Source of the DNA: Melioribacteraceae bacterium
Lineage (GTDB): Bacteria > Bacteroidota > Ignavibacteria > Ignavibacteriales > Melioribacteraceae
Assembly: GCA_027030245.1 (NCBI GenBank)
Contig: JALVFE010000040.1
Coordinates: 1-64,000 of the forward strand
Length of the DNA stretch: 64,000 nucleotides
Direction of reading: 5' to 3'
This document shows, in pieces, positions 32,367 to 42,365 of the stretch. The translations under genes were made by a program, and so were the position numbers. Numbering within the stretch: position 1 is the stretch's first letter; every line of letters begins with the position of its first letter. The notes under the pieces were generated by a model. It worked only from the letters and a program-made list of their open reading frames with translations. It had not been told where the DNA came from and made no database searches.

Positions 32367-34796
32367 ATGGTAAATGAAATGAATCAAAACAACACGATAC
32401 AAAGGAAAAAGGGAGAAATTAGTCTCGAAGATATTTTTAATATCATACTTCGAAGAAAAGCCATTCTAATCGGCGCAATTGTTTTGGCTTTAATTGTTGC
32501 GTTGTTATACAACTATTTTAAAACTCCCGTATTCGAAGCAACTACATTGCTTAAAAAAGAGCAGGTTGCGCGAAATACCTTTTCGACGGAATTGAGCAAT
32601 TTGTTGTTAATGCAGCCTCAGGAAGAAATTGAAACCGACATGGAGCTCGTTAAAACGAGAAGGGTTTTCTACAAAGTGATTGACAATTTGCACTTAAATA
32701 TCTTCGTTAAAAAAATTGTCATCCCCGAAGAAAAAACCGTTTCGTTAAACAAAACATATTTGGATGTCGCAACTTCGGAAAACGATGAAGACAGCACTGC
32801 ATGTTGCCTTCCCCAATTTAAAAATATGAAAACCGGCTTCACGAAAAGAAAAGAATCTTACGTGTTAAGAAAAATCGAAGGCGATTTGTACGAGCTTGAA
32901 AATCTCGGAACTAAAACCATTTACCGCTCCGATAGCGTCGGTATGATTTCCAGTCCGTCCATCTCTTTCGTTGTTGATTGGAACCGGGCAAGATGGGGTT
33001 GCGAATTTTATTTCGATCTCCAAAGTTATAATCAAGTAATCAAAGATTTGGAAGAAAGAATAACCGTTAACAAAAGAATTAAAACCAATCTGTTCGAAAT
33101 TTCGGCAAAAGCCGCTACTCCGCTCGGGGCAAAAATTCTGGCAAATACGGTTGCAACAAGTTATACAAACGCCAAAATCGAACAGCAAAAAGAAAACATA
33201 AGACATTCATTTAAATTCGTAGATAACCAACTTCAAGAAATTTCCAAGAAACTTGAAGAAGCACAAAAACAATTAACGGATTTCAAAGCGCAAAATAAAA
33301 TTTTATCGATTGACGAAAGTTCCAAAAAATTAATCGAATTCGTAAGCAATTTGGAATCGGAGAAACTTAAGACGGAAATCGAATTAGCCGCTTACGAAAA
33401 CAAAGTGAACGATATTAAAAAAGAAATGAAGGCACAAGGTTTTGTAGATCAAACTTACTTAACGCCAAATGCTTTTCAACCGAGTGATTCACCGTTTTCC
33501 CGATTGCTTTCACAACTTTCGGATTTGGAACTTAAGAAAATTCAATTATTGCAAAAACGAACCGAGAATCACCCTGATGTAATTACTCTTACCGATCAGA
33601 TTAATACGGTACGGGCAAGCTTATCGAAATTCAACGACAATACTCTTACGGCTTATACAATTATTATAGATGCACTCAAAAGCAAAAAGGCAAAAATAGA
33701 TTCGTTAATTAAAACTTATTTAGTTAAAATCGAAACTTTGCCGGCTCAAGAAAACAAATTGGCAAACCTTATGCGTCAAAAGAATGTTTACGCCAAAATG
33801 TTTACTCTTCTTCTGGACAAAAGAGAAGAAATGAGAATGGCGGAACTTTCAAAATTGCAGGATATAATTATTCTGGATTATGCCGAAGAACCGTTAAAAC
33901 CGATTCTTCCCAATAAAAAGTTAAACTTATTGGCGGCGCTTTTATTCGGATTTGTTCTTGGCATGTTTGCATTGTTTATTTATGAATTCAATGACAAAAA
34001 AATCAGTGATGTTTACGAAATAGAAAAAGATTTCGCTTATCCGATTTTAACGGTAATTCCGCCATATACAAAAGAAATTAACGACCAGATAAAAAATTCC
34101 GGCTCCATTTCTAAACGCTTTGTTACCTTAATTGAAGGTGCTTTCAGTTATAAAGAAGCATTCAGAATATTGGAAACAAAAGCCTCCAATTGTATGGCAG
34201 CTTCCTCGAATAAATACATTATGGTTACAAGTCCCGAAGAAAATTCCGGTAAAACATCTACAGCCGCAAATCTTGCTTTAACAATGGCAAGATCCGAGAA
34301 AAAGGTTCTTTTAGTCGATTGCGATATCAGAAAACCGAAAGTAGCAGAATTATTCGGAATGGAAAAATATGCACCGGGATTGATTAATTTCTTACAAGGT
34401 GAGACCGAAAAACCAAATATTTACAAACCTATTAAAATTACCGGTCACGAAAGTATTTTGCGCAACATCGATATTTTGCCGTCCGGTACTTTCTCCGATA
34501 TTTCCGGCGAAATATTCGGTTCGGAACGCATGAAGGAATTACTCGACGAATTGGATTATTACGATGTAATCATCTTCGATACTCCCCCGATTACAAGAAT
34601 AGCCGATGCATTATCTCTGGGGAAATTTGTAAAGACCGCTTTACTTGTAATTCGTCCGGGAGTAACTTACAAAGAAGGTGTGAACTGGGCTGTATCCGAA
34701 TTGAAAGTAGCAAACGTGAAACTTTGCGGATTGGTAGTAAACGATTCTAAAGTAAAGAAATCCATTCCAAGATACCAGTACGGATATAATAATTAA
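32367..34796 (+). CDS. Polysaccharide co-polymerase with tyrosine autokinase domain (Wzc-like)
   Basis: The 809-residue protein has an N-terminal Wzz domain with a membrane segment at about 30-50 (AILIGAIVLALIVALLYNYF), long periplasmic coiled-coil helices (about 275-345 and 440-480) and a second membrane segment at about 530-550. The cytoplasmic BY-kinase has Walker A SPEENSGKTSTAANLA, A' VLLVDCDIRKPK and B VIIFDTPPI. The C-terminal tyrosine cluster is short (YQYGYNN, three Tyr). It would control chain length together with the export protein. Confidence 0.93.
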   Translation: MVNEMNQNNTIQRKKGEISLEDIFNIILRRKAILIGAIVLALIVALLYNYFKTPVFEATTLLKKEQVARNTFSTELSNLLLMQPQEEIETDMELVKTRRVFYKVIDNLHLNIFVKKIVIPEEKTVSLNKTYLDVATSENDEDSTACCLPQFKNMKTGFTKRKESYVLRKIEGDLYELENLGTKTIYRSDSVGMISSPSISFVVDWNRARWGCEFYFDLQSYNQVIKDLEERITVNKRIKTNLFEISAKAATPLGAKILANTVATSYTNAKIEQQKENIRHSFKFVDNQLQEISKKLEEAQKQLTDFKAQNKILSIDESSKKLIEFVSNLESEKLKTEIELAAYENKVNDIKKEMKAQGFVDQTYLTPNAFQPSDSPFSRLLSQLSDLELKKIQLLQKRTENHPDVITLTDQINTVRASLSKFNDNTLTAYTIIIDALKSKKAKIDSLIKTYLVKIETLPAQENKLANLMRQKNVYAKMFTLLLDKREEMRMAELSKLQDIIILDYAEEPLKPILPNKKLNLLAALLFGFVLGMFALFIYEFNDKKISDVYEIEKDFAYPILTVIPPYTKEINDQIKNSGSISKRFVTLIEGAFSYKEAFRILETKASNCMAASSNKYIMVTSPEENSGKTSTAANLALTMARSEKKVLLVDCDIRKPKVAELFGMEKYAPGLINFLQGETEKPNIYKPIKITGHESILRNIDILPSGTFSDISGEIFGSERMKELLDELDYYDVIIFDTPPITRIADALSLGKFVKTALLVIRPGVTYKEGVNWAVSELKVANVKLCGLVVNDSKVKKSIPRYQYGYNN

Positions 34797-34806
34797 TTTT
34801 CATACG

Positions 34807-34836
34807 AGGGAAAGTTTTTTGAACTTTCCTTTGTTA
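34807..34836 (+). terminator. Hairpin after the Wzc-like gene
   Basis: GGAAAGTT (34809-34816) pairs exactly with AACTTTCC (34822-34829) around a TTTTG loop and is followed by TTTGTT. The stem is modest and the T-run imperfect. It could therefore be a partial terminator that lowers expression of the genes that follow rather than a full stop. Confidence 0.55.
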
Positions 34837-34870
34837 TTTGAATATTTTTAAAATCACAAATTTGCCAAAG

Positions 34871-36301
34871 ATGAATTTTTCAATAGAACATATAAAACCG
34901 AGGAAAATTTTTGCCGCATTAATTATTATATTCGCTGTTTTCTATGCCAGTCAAATTTCATTCTTTACTTCCCGTGCCGATGTTTTGGCTTTCGCGTGCC
35001 GTTCGGATTCGGAAACTCCGATATTAAAATATGCTTTTCTAAACGATTCGACATTGCTGGATCAACCGGCTCTGCCTAATTACCATTTAGGTCATACCCT
35101 TGCATTGTGGTTGGTATATGAGATAATGCCGTTCGGATTAGATAAAACAATTTATCCGGCAGGTTTGGTTTCTGCAATAAGCGGTGCGTTTATAGTCGGT
35201 TTTACATTTTTAATTTGGCTTAATCTCGGATTATCGCGTAAAAAATCTTTAATTATTTCCGTAGTAACAGGTTTGGTTCCTACAATCTGGTTTCATAGTA
35301 CATTCGGCGAAGTTTACGCTTTACAGTTTGCATTTATTCTGTGGTTTACATACGCATTTTTAAGAGAAAACATTCCGCTAGCTATTTTTACTTTTTTAAT
35401 AGCGAATTTAATCTCTCCCGTTTCCGCTCTTTCGTTTTCATTTATATTTTTAGCCGGGTGGAACAAAAAAGTATTTAGGAATGCTTTTATTGTCGGAGCG
35501 GTTTCTCTCGCAATTTATGTCGTGATTTACATTTTAATAGGTTCAAATCTATTAAATTTAATAAACCCGCTCGGCACCGAAGTGGAAGGAAGATCTTTCT
35601 TTTACAGAATTTTAGTATTAGGATTTTTCATAGCCATTAATTTCAATTTCTTTCTGCTTTATCTTTATAAAGGATTTTTTCAGTCATTTTCAAATGATAA
35701 AACTCTCACATACAAAGTACTTTTGGCAATTGCTCCTCAATTACTTCTGCTGTTTTTGGGCTCAACGTTTTTTATTGAACTTGGAAGTTTTCAGATTCCG
35801 CTTTTCTGGGGTTTGGCTTTCTTCACGGGTTCTTTTATAGCCGAAGCAAATTTAGGACTTAAAAAACTGGCTATGCCTTTTTGGGGAACAGTGATTCTAA
35901 CAATATTCTTATGGAAAGTGCCAGATATTACTACCGGGATAGATAGACATGATGCGGGAGTGTGGTTAAAAGGAAAAGGTTTGGAAACCAAATTTATCGG
36001 TGATTGGAATACAAGCGTGGGTGTTATACTTGCGAAAGAAGAAATGGGATTAAAATACTTGATTAAAAATTATTACGATTGTCCTTTCCCCGGCGAAAAA
36101 GACATACAAATGACGCACGAGGATTCCCTTTTGATAATAGCAGGTAAAAAAGATATCGTAAGGCAATATTTAGCCAAATTACCTATAAAAGGATTACAAC
36201 TAGAAAATTATAATCCTTCGGAAAAAATAAAAACGGGTAAAACCGAAAAGTTATACGAGAACAAATCGTTAGTAATTTATTTATGGACTAAAAATAACTA
36301 A
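34871..36301 (+). CDS. Multi-spanning membrane protein, glycosyltransferase-39/DUF2723-like
   Basis: ATG 34871 is chosen over the TTG at 34838; the protein then has about 476 residues. About ten hydrophobic segments follow an Arg-Lys-rich start. The early loop SRADVLAFACRSDSETP and the PNYHLGHTLALWLVYE region resemble the acidic first loop of GT-C enzymes. A soluble C-terminal part begins near IDRHDAGVWLKGKG. I think of a lipid-linked-sugar glycosyltransferase, but the assignment rests on topology only. Confidence 0.55.
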   Translation: MNFSIEHIKPRKIFAALIIIFAVFYASQISFFTSRADVLAFACRSDSETPILKYAFLNDSTLLDQPALPNYHLGHTLALWLVYEIMPFGLDKTIYPAGLVSAISGAFIVGFTFLIWLNLGLSRKKSLIISVVTGLVPTIWFHSTFGEVYALQFAFILWFTYAFLRENIPLAIFTFLIANLISPVSALSFSFIFLAGWNKKVFRNAFIVGAVSLAIYVVIYILIGSNLLNLINPLGTEVEGRSFFYRILVLGFFIAINFNFFLLYLYKGFFQSFSNDKTLTYKVLLAIAPQLLLLFLGSTFFIELGSFQIPLFWGLAFFTGSFIAEANLGLKKLAMPFWGTVILTIFLWKVPDITTGIDRHDAGVWLKGKGLETKFIGDWNTSVGVILAKEEMGLKYLIKNYYDCPFPGEKDIQMTHEDSLLIIAGKKDIVRQYLAKLPIKGLQLENYNPSEKIKTGKTEKLYENKSLVIYLWTKNN

Positions 36302-36336
36302 ACGGGATTCTATTGTTTTTCACTTATCAAAATAAA

Positions 36337-37428
36337 ATGACAAAACGATACTCTTTCAATACGAAGAGCAATTTGACAATTTGGGTGGATTTGGATAATC
36401 CACCTCACGTTTTGTTCTTCTTCCCGATCATCCGGGAATTGAAGAAAGAGGGTTACAATGTTTTGATTACCGCAAGGAAACATTCCCAAACAATAGAATT
36501 AGCCGAACTTTATAATTTGGATTATATTCCCGTAGGGAAGCATTTCGGAAAACTTAAATTATTTAAAGCTTTCGGTTTGTTGGTCAGAGCATTACAATTA
36601 TTACCTTACGCCCGTAAAAAGAAAGTAATTCTGGCTTTATCGCACGGTTCGAGATCACAAATAATAGCTGCTTCCATACTTAAAATTCCTTCGGTTGTGT
36701 TTTTAGATTATGAATATGTGAAAGCCGTTCCGTTTACTAAACCGGATATTCTGTTTTTACCTTCGCTTGTAAATACCGATATATTGAAAAAAAGTTTTGA
36801 AAAGGTAATGACGTATGACGGGATAAAGGAAGAAATTTATATTCCTTCTATGCACATCAATCAAAATATTTTGACGGAATTAGGAATCAATAAAGACAAG
36901 GTCATCGTTGTTGTTCGTCCGCCTGCTTCCGAAGCACATTATCACAACGAAAAAAGCGATGAATTGTTCAATAGAGTTTTGAAATTTTTGACAAGGCACG
37001 ATTATGTTGTAAGTATAATTTTACCAAGAACGGAAGGTCAGAAAAAACAAATTTCCAAAAAATGGAAAAAAGAATTAACAATGCGGCGGATCGTAATACC
37101 GCGTAACATCGTCGATGCATTGAATCTAATCAATTCCGCAGATCTGGTTATAGGAGGCGGCGGTACAATGAACCGCGAAGCCGCGGTTTTGGGGGTTCCG
37201 GTTTACAGTATTTTCCAAAGTAAAATCGGTGCGGTTGATAAATATCTGGCGGAAAACGGAAAGTTAAAGTTAATTTCTTACGATGATGATATTTCTGAAA
37301 TAATCGAATTGAAAAAAATCAACAGGGATATTTCTTTGGTTTCTCAAAATTCGGAAACTTTAAACCAAGTTAAAGAGCATCTTATTTCAATAATCAACTC
37401 AATTACTATTCAAAAATCCGGTAACTGA
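36337..37428 (+). CDS. DUF354-family protein (glycosyltransferase-like)
   Basis: ATG 36337 is chosen over the TTG at 36313. The protein begins TKRYSFNTKSNLTIWVDLDN then PPHVLFFFPIIRELKKEGYN, the DUF354 N-terminus. It contains VVRPPASEAHYHNEKS and the C-terminal pocket SADLVIGGGGTMNREAAVLG, a GT-B-like nucleotide-sugar motif. It is the better-conserved of two members in the window (other at 3767-4786). Its stop lies 2 bases before the unknown toroid-like protein, so the two may work together. Confidence 0.85.
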   Translation: MTKRYSFNTKSNLTIWVDLDNPPHVLFFFPIIRELKKEGYNVLITARKHSQTIELAELYNLDYIPVGKHFGKLKLFKAFGLLVRALQLLPYARKKKVILALSHGSRSQIIAASILKIPSVVFLDYEYVKAVPFTKPDILFLPSLVNTDILKKSFEKVMTYDGIKEEIYIPSMHINQNILTELGINKDKVIVVVRPPASEAHYHNEKSDELFNRVLKFLTRHDYVVSIILPRTEGQKKQISKKWKKELTMRRIVIPRNIVDALNLINSADLVIGGGGTMNREAAVLGVPVYSIFQSKIGAVDKYLAENGKLKLISYDDDISEIIELKKINRDISLVSQNSETLNQVKEHLISIINSITIQKSGN

Positions 37429-37430
37429 AG

Positions 37431-38633
37431 ATGAATAAAATTCCAGAATCAAATCTTAGAAATACGATAAATACTGAGATTCATCCTAAAATGAACAGCT
37501 TGGTAAACATTTCATTAAAAGCTATCGAAGAAATGTTTATCGACAGTTCGAAAAGCTTTTATTCAAAAAGAAAATTAAAAAGAAACAAAGTTGTTAATCG
37601 TGGTGAGTTCCAGCGTTATAACCTGATTGCTTTGCTCGGACTTTACAAAGCATCCGTGCACGGATTGAAAACGAAAATTAATATAGAAGAAGTTATCGAT
37701 TACCAAATAAATTACGTGCAAAAGTATAAAAGCATCGGCGATATTGGACTTTTGCTGTGGCTGGTTTCCTTAGCCAATCCCGAAAAGTTGGTGTATATCT
37801 TACCAAAAATAAACTTCAATACGGTTTTGGAAGACTACAACGACGCAAAAAAACAAATGACTACCGAACTTTCTTGGTTTTTAATCGGACTTCTTTCGGC
37901 GACGATTTTCAACAAAAACTTTTCGGCGGTAATCAAGGACTTACCGCAACAAGCTTATCAAATAATTAGAAACAATTATGGCGGAAACGGTATATTTGCT
38001 CACAACGGTAAAAATAAATTCCAACTATTTTCACGTAAACGGATCGGTACATTTTCAGATCAAGTTTATTCGATATATGCATTTACAATGTACGCAAAAG
38101 TATTCCGGAATAAAGAAGCACTAATGATTGCTATGGAATGCGCCGACAAACTCGCCGGTAAACAAGGTGAATACGGACAATGGTGGTGGCATTACGATTC
38201 AAGTACCGGAGAAGTGATCAGTAAATATCCCGTTTATTCCGTTCAACAAGATGCACTTGCACCGATGGCTTTTCTTGCCGTTCAGAGGGCGACCGGTAAA
38301 AATTATACCGATTATATTAACAAAGGAATAAATTGGTTATTTTCAAATAACGAATTGCGTGCAAGAATTGTTAATGAAAATAAAAAATTAATTTATCAAA
38401 GCATATCGATCAATAATTTTACAAGATATTTTAATATTTTGGTATCGTCAATATTCAGATTTAACTTTCCTAAAAAGGTTAAACTGAAAATTTCAAAAAG
38501 AGCGTATTTATATCACTACGGTTGGGTGCTGTTCGTATTCAGCGAATTAAATTCGTTAAATGTTAAACGAAAAATAAAATCGCCGGTAAAAACAAAGAAC
38601 CGGACGGTTAAAATATTTTCCATTAATAATTAA
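37431..38633 (+). CDS. Protein of unknown function, probable alpha/alpha-toroid
   Basis: The 400-residue soluble protein has no signal peptide. Repeated helix pairs with small-residue turns (QVYSIYAFTMYAKVFRNKEA, DALAPMAFLAVQRATGKNY) and an aromatic, acidic stretch GEYGQWWWHYDSSTGEV suggest an (alpha/alpha)6 barrel as in glycosidases, lyases or C5-epimerases. I do not recognise the family. It is coupled to the DUF354 gene and lies before the flippase, so it probably acts on the repeat unit in the cytoplasm. Confidence 0.5.
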   Translation: MNKIPESNLRNTINTEIHPKMNSLVNISLKAIEEMFIDSSKSFYSKRKLKRNKVVNRGEFQRYNLIALLGLYKASVHGLKTKINIEEVIDYQINYVQKYKSIGDIGLLLWLVSLANPEKLVYILPKINFNTVLEDYNDAKKQMTTELSWFLIGLLSATIFNKNFSAVIKDLPQQAYQIIRNNYGGNGIFAHNGKNKFQLFSRKRIGTFSDQVYSIYAFTMYAKVFRNKEALMIAMECADKLAGKQGEYGQWWWHYDSSTGEVISKYPVYSVQQDALAPMAFLAVQRATGKNYTDYINKGINWLFSNNELRARIVNENKKLIYQSISINNFTRYFNILVSSIFRFNFPKKVKLKISKRAYLYHYGWVLFVFSELNSLNVKRKIKSPVKTKNRTVKIFSINN

Positions 38634-38649
38634 ACAACCTGCTATTCCG

Positions 38650-40107
38650 GTGACACTTAAAAATCTCAGTAAAAATACGGCGGTTTATACAGTCGGCAAT
38701 ATCGCTTTAAGAGCATCGGCGTTTTTGCTTTTGCCCCTCTATTCTCATAGCTTAACCAAAAGTGATTTCGGTATTCTACAAACTCTGCTGTTTACAATAC
38801 AAATTATGATTACTTTGGTCGATGTTGGTGTAAGAACCTCGATTGTAAGATTCTTGCACGAAACAGAAAAAGAAAAATCACTTGATAAACTTTTGGGAAG
38901 CGCTTTCCTGATAAATCTTTTCAGCGGGTTGATTTTGATTACCCTTTCCACTACTATTTTTCTGCCGGTTTTCGGTTATTTCATTCCGAAGAAAAACATT
39001 AACGAATTAATTCTTTTAACATCCGTATCTGCGGTAATACAGACATTTGCACTTAATATAATGACTTATTACAGGGCGAAAAATCTGGGTCTTCATTTTA
39101 TGGGCTTTAGCATAACTGCCGCAATACTTTTGATTATCTCTACGTATGTTTTCGTAGTATTAAATAAAATGGGAATTGAAGGTGCACTGTTTTCGTTAAT
39201 TTTCAGTTACGGAATTTTATGGTTGTTAATATCGTTTATTGTATATTCCAAGAACGGTATCTCTATTTCCCCTTCCCTAACCAAAAAGCTTTTGATTTTC
39301 GGCGCTCCGCTAATATTAGCAATGGTCGGCGATTTATTGTTAAATACGGTCGGTTCATTCTTCCTTGGGAAATTCGACAGTTACGAAGAAGTTGCAACCT
39401 ATACCATGGCTTTTAAAATTGCCCAGATAAGTCTTATCGTTCTTATAATTCCTTTTCAGCTTGCTTATGAACCTTATGTTTACTCGAATATTGATAACCC
39501 CGAACTTAAAATTAAAATTTCAAAAATAACTACTTATTTGATGTTAGCTTTCCTTTTACTGTCATTGGTAATTGTTTACATCTTCAGGGATTTATTAACG
39601 CTTATTCTCGGAAAGCATTTTTCGGATTCTTATAAATTGATTTACTTTATTTTACCCGGGTTTGCATTTATGGGTTTGCAATATATCGGACAATCTTTAC
39701 TTCATATTAAAAATAAAACAAATATCACGGGTATTACGGTTATTGTCTACACGTTTATCGGGATTGCATTAAATTATTTTACAATAAAAAATTTTGGAAT
39801 ATACGGTATAATATTAACTTTCAACCTGGTTATGTTTTTAACTGCCGTTACGTTAATTTTGTTGGGTCAAAAGCATTATAAAGTAAATTTCGAAGCCGGC
39901 AGATTAACCGCAATTTTATTCAGTTATATTTTGCTGCTCGGTCTTTCTTATTATTTAAGCTGTTTCTCGGCGTTGTTTTATTATTTAACGTTCGGAATTA
40001 TTATTATCGGATTTATTATTACAATATATTATTCCGGTTTTTTCACTAAAGACGAAAAAGCATTAATGCAGTCGTTTGAAATTTCAAAAATTTTTTCCAA
40101 AGGATAA
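38650..40107 (+). CDS. Polysaccharide flippase, Wzx-like
   Basis: The 485-residue membrane protein with a GTG start has twelve to fourteen hydrophobic segments. It opens with KNLSKNTAVYTVGNIALRAS then FLLLPLYSHSLTKSDFG, typical of Wzx/RfbX flippases. It precedes the Wzy-like polymerase at 40120 by 12 bases. It is distinct from the AT-rich flippase at 6868-8172. Confidence 0.88.
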   Translation: MTLKNLSKNTAVYTVGNIALRASAFLLLPLYSHSLTKSDFGILQTLLFTIQIMITLVDVGVRTSIVRFLHETEKEKSLDKLLGSAFLINLFSGLILITLSTTIFLPVFGYFIPKKNINELILLTSVSAVIQTFALNIMTYYRAKNLGLHFMGFSITAAILLIISTYVFVVLNKMGIEGALFSLIFSYGILWLLISFIVYSKNGISISPSLTKKLLIFGAPLILAMVGDLLLNTVGSFFLGKFDSYEEVATYTMAFKIAQISLIVLIIPFQLAYEPYVYSNIDNPELKIKISKITTYLMLAFLLLSLVIVYIFRDLLTLILGKHFSDSYKLIYFILPGFAFMGLQYIGQSLLHIKNKTNITGITVIVYTFIGIALNYFTIKNFGIYGIILTFNLVMFLTAVTLILLGQKHYKVNFEAGRLTAILFSYILLLGLSYYLSCFSALFYYLTFGIIIIGFIITIYYSGFFTKDEKALMQSFEISKIFSKG

Positions 40108-40119
40108 TTATATTTAAGT

Positions 40120-41484
40120 ATGTTTTCGGGTGATTTATTTTCCATATTGATTTTATTAAGCGCTGCTATTGCGGGCATTGGAATTTTTTATATTTGTTAT
40201 AAAAGGTTCGAATTCGCAATTTTCCTATTCTTGCTGACTCCTTGGATTTTTTCAGCGTTTTACACAAACTACCCCGAATGGATTAACGCCGAATTACAGA
40301 CCGGTATTAACGGATATTTGCGTGGCGGAGCTCTTGCTATGTTGGGAATTATAGGATTATTAAAATTTATTACCAAATGGCCTGAACACAGAGGAAAAAT
40401 TTCATTGCCCTTTATTCTCTTGGGTGTTTTCTTGCTGTTAGCTTTTGTATCCTATTTTTATTCACTCGATCAGAGATATACCTTTATTCGCGCTTCGTTA
40501 TTTACAACGGTTTTTCTTTTCCTCCTCGGTTTATACAGTTGGCTTGACAGTAAAGAGAAGTACCGTTTAGCTTTGGATGCCGCATACTATTACATATTAT
40601 TTATGATAGTAATTAATCTTATTGCATTATTTGTTATGCCCCACCGAGTTTGGTGGTGGAAAACGCCGAGTAGATTTTTAGGACTTTGGGATCACCCGAA
40701 CAGCATGGGCGGTTTCTTTATGCTCTCTTATCCTGTTCTGTTTTATCAACTTGAGAAATCAGAGGGAAAGAGAAAAACACTTGTGGTAATTTCAATAACA
40801 TTTGCATTATTGATGCATTTCCTAACAGGTTCTCGTACAACATTGCTTGCATCTATTTTCGGAATCGGGTTGTGGCTGTTTATGAACAGAAAATGGACCA
40901 AGCTGATTTATATGACTTTGATCTTAAGCGTATTTGTTTTTTTGATTTTCCAATTTATTCCGTCAAGTTTCCAACGGGGCGAAGGAACCGGAATAACCAC
41001 CTTAACCGAAAGAGAAGATTTATGGCAAGGGGCTTATTTAATGATTAAACAAAATCTTATTAAAGGTTATGGATACGGCGTTGAAGCGAAAATATTCGCA
41101 CAACAAAAATTATTTGATTTACAAGGCAAATTCTTTATTGCAAGTGCGCAACAGCCTTTACATAACGGCTTTTTATCGATTCTTGCCGGAGGTGGGGTTT
41201 TTGTTTTCATTCTATGGCTTAGCATTATTATTGTTCCTATATTTATGTTCAGACAAATTAAAGATTCAACATTACAATCTTTTGTTTACACAATATTTTT
41301 CATAGTATTACTTACAAATATTACCGAAAACTCTTTAACCGGATACATGTCCGAAACCGATTTGTTTTTTTGGTTCGCATGGGTTTTGGGAATTAAAGCT
41401 TCCCAATCATCATTGCAGGAAACGGAAAACATGATTGTCGGGCAATACAATACATTGGAAGAAAGAAGTTTGGAGAGTGTTTAA
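40120..41484 (+). CDS. O-antigen polymerase/ligase-like membrane protein (Wzy)
   Basis: The 454-residue protein has about eleven hydrophobic segments. The Wzy_C region is visible as FLGLWDHPNSMGGFFMLSYP, LTGSRTTLLASIFG and QQPLHNGFLSILAGGGVFVF, with the His-Asn motif. It would polymerise the repeat units exported by the neighbouring flippase. The stop lies one base before the start of the next glycosyltransferase gene. Confidence 0.87.
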   Translation: MFSGDLFSILILLSAAIAGIGIFYICYKRFEFAIFLFLLTPWIFSAFYTNYPEWINAELQTGINGYLRGGALAMLGIIGLLKFITKWPEHRGKISLPFILLGVFLLLAFVSYFYSLDQRYTFIRASLFTTVFLFLLGLYSWLDSKEKYRLALDAAYYYILFMIVINLIALFVMPHRVWWWKTPSRFLGLWDHPNSMGGFFMLSYPVLFYQLEKSEGKRKTLVVISITFALLMHFLTGSRTTLLASIFGIGLWLFMNRKWTKLIYMTLILSVFVFLIFQFIPSSFQRGEGTGITTLTEREDLWQGAYLMIKQNLIKGYGYGVEAKIFAQQKLFDLQGKFFIASAQQPLHNGFLSILAGGGVFVFILWLSIIIVPIFMFRQIKDSTLQSFVYTIFFIVLLTNITENSLTGYMSETDLFFWFAWVLGIKASQSSLQETENMIVGQYNTLEERSLESV

Positions 41485-41485
41485 A

Positions 41486-42352
41486 ATGAAGAAATATGTT
41501 TTGGTAACAGCCGCACGAAACGAACAGACATTTATTGAAAGTACAATAAACGCGGTAGTTAAACAAACAATAAAACCGGTCAAATGGATAATTGTTGATG
41601 ATAATTCAACCGACAAGACTCCGGAAATTGTTAAACAATATGCTAATAAGCATGAGTTCATAGAGCTGTTGCAAGTGAAAGAGCATAGCACAAACAGAAA
41701 CTTTGCTTCCAAAGTTTACGCTATAAATATGGGAATTGAAAAACTTAAAGGAACAGATTACGATTTTATAGGGATTTTGGATGCAGATGTTACTTTCGAT
41801 ATAGACCACTATGAAAAAATTTTGGAAAAGTTCGAAAAGAATCCCAAACTGGGTTTGGCAGGCGGTGAATTTTATGATGTATACGATGGGAAATTAAATC
41901 CGATATTTAAAAGCTCGGGAAGCGTACGCGGGGCTACCGCGGTATTCAGAAAAGAATGCTTTGAAGATACCGGCGGATTTACTCCGCTGAAATATGGTGG
42001 CGAAGATGCCGTTATAGAAGCAACTGCCAGAATGCACGGCTGGGAAGTCCAATCGTTTGAGGAACCTGTTATTCTTCATCATAGAAGAACCGGAAGTGAA
42101 ACTTTCAATATTTGGACTCGCAAATTTTATGACGGTCAAATCGCTTATTCAATGGGTTACCATCCGTTTTTTCAATTCTTGAAATCCATACACAGATTCC
42201 TCGAAAAACCTTATATTATTGGAGGTTTATCGATGCTTGCCGGATTTTTTTGGTCGTATATCAATAAACACGAAAGATATGTATCAAAAGAATTTATTCA
42301 ACATATCCGCAAAGAACAACTGAGCCGGATTAAACGATTCTCTATAAGTTAA
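41486..42352 (+). CDS. Family 2 glycosyltransferase
   Basis: The start is taken at ATG 41486, directly after the Wzy stop; the longer frame from 41435 would overlap the Wzy gene by 50 bases and adds non-conserved residues. KYVLVTAARNEQTFIESTIN, IIVDDNSTDKTPEIVKQ, GILDADVTFD (DxD) and GGEDAVIEATARMHGW are the GT-A motifs of a cytoplasmic GT2 enzyme. The C-terminal LSMLAGFFWSYI may touch the membrane. Confidence 0.87.
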   Translation: MKKYVLVTAARNEQTFIESTINAVVKQTIKPVKWIIVDDNSTDKTPEIVKQYANKHEFIELLQVKEHSTNRNFASKVYAINMGIEKLKGTDYDFIGILDADVTFDIDHYEKILEKFEKNPKLGLAGGEFYDVYDGKLNPIFKSSGSVRGATAVFRKECFEDTGGFTPLKYGGEDAVIEATARMHGWEVQSFEEPVILHHRRTGSETFNIWTRKFYDGQIAYSMGYHPFFQFLKSIHRFLEKPYIIGGLSMLAGFFWSYINKHERYVSKEFIQHIRKEQLSRIKRFSIS

Positions 42353-42365
42353 CCGTCCTGCGTCC

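Noticed and set aside
41435-41485. Upstream extension of the glycosyltransferase gene at 41486
   Set aside because: The extra 17 residues lie inside the Wzy coding sequence, and the family begins at the ATG at 41486 (KYVLVTAARNE).
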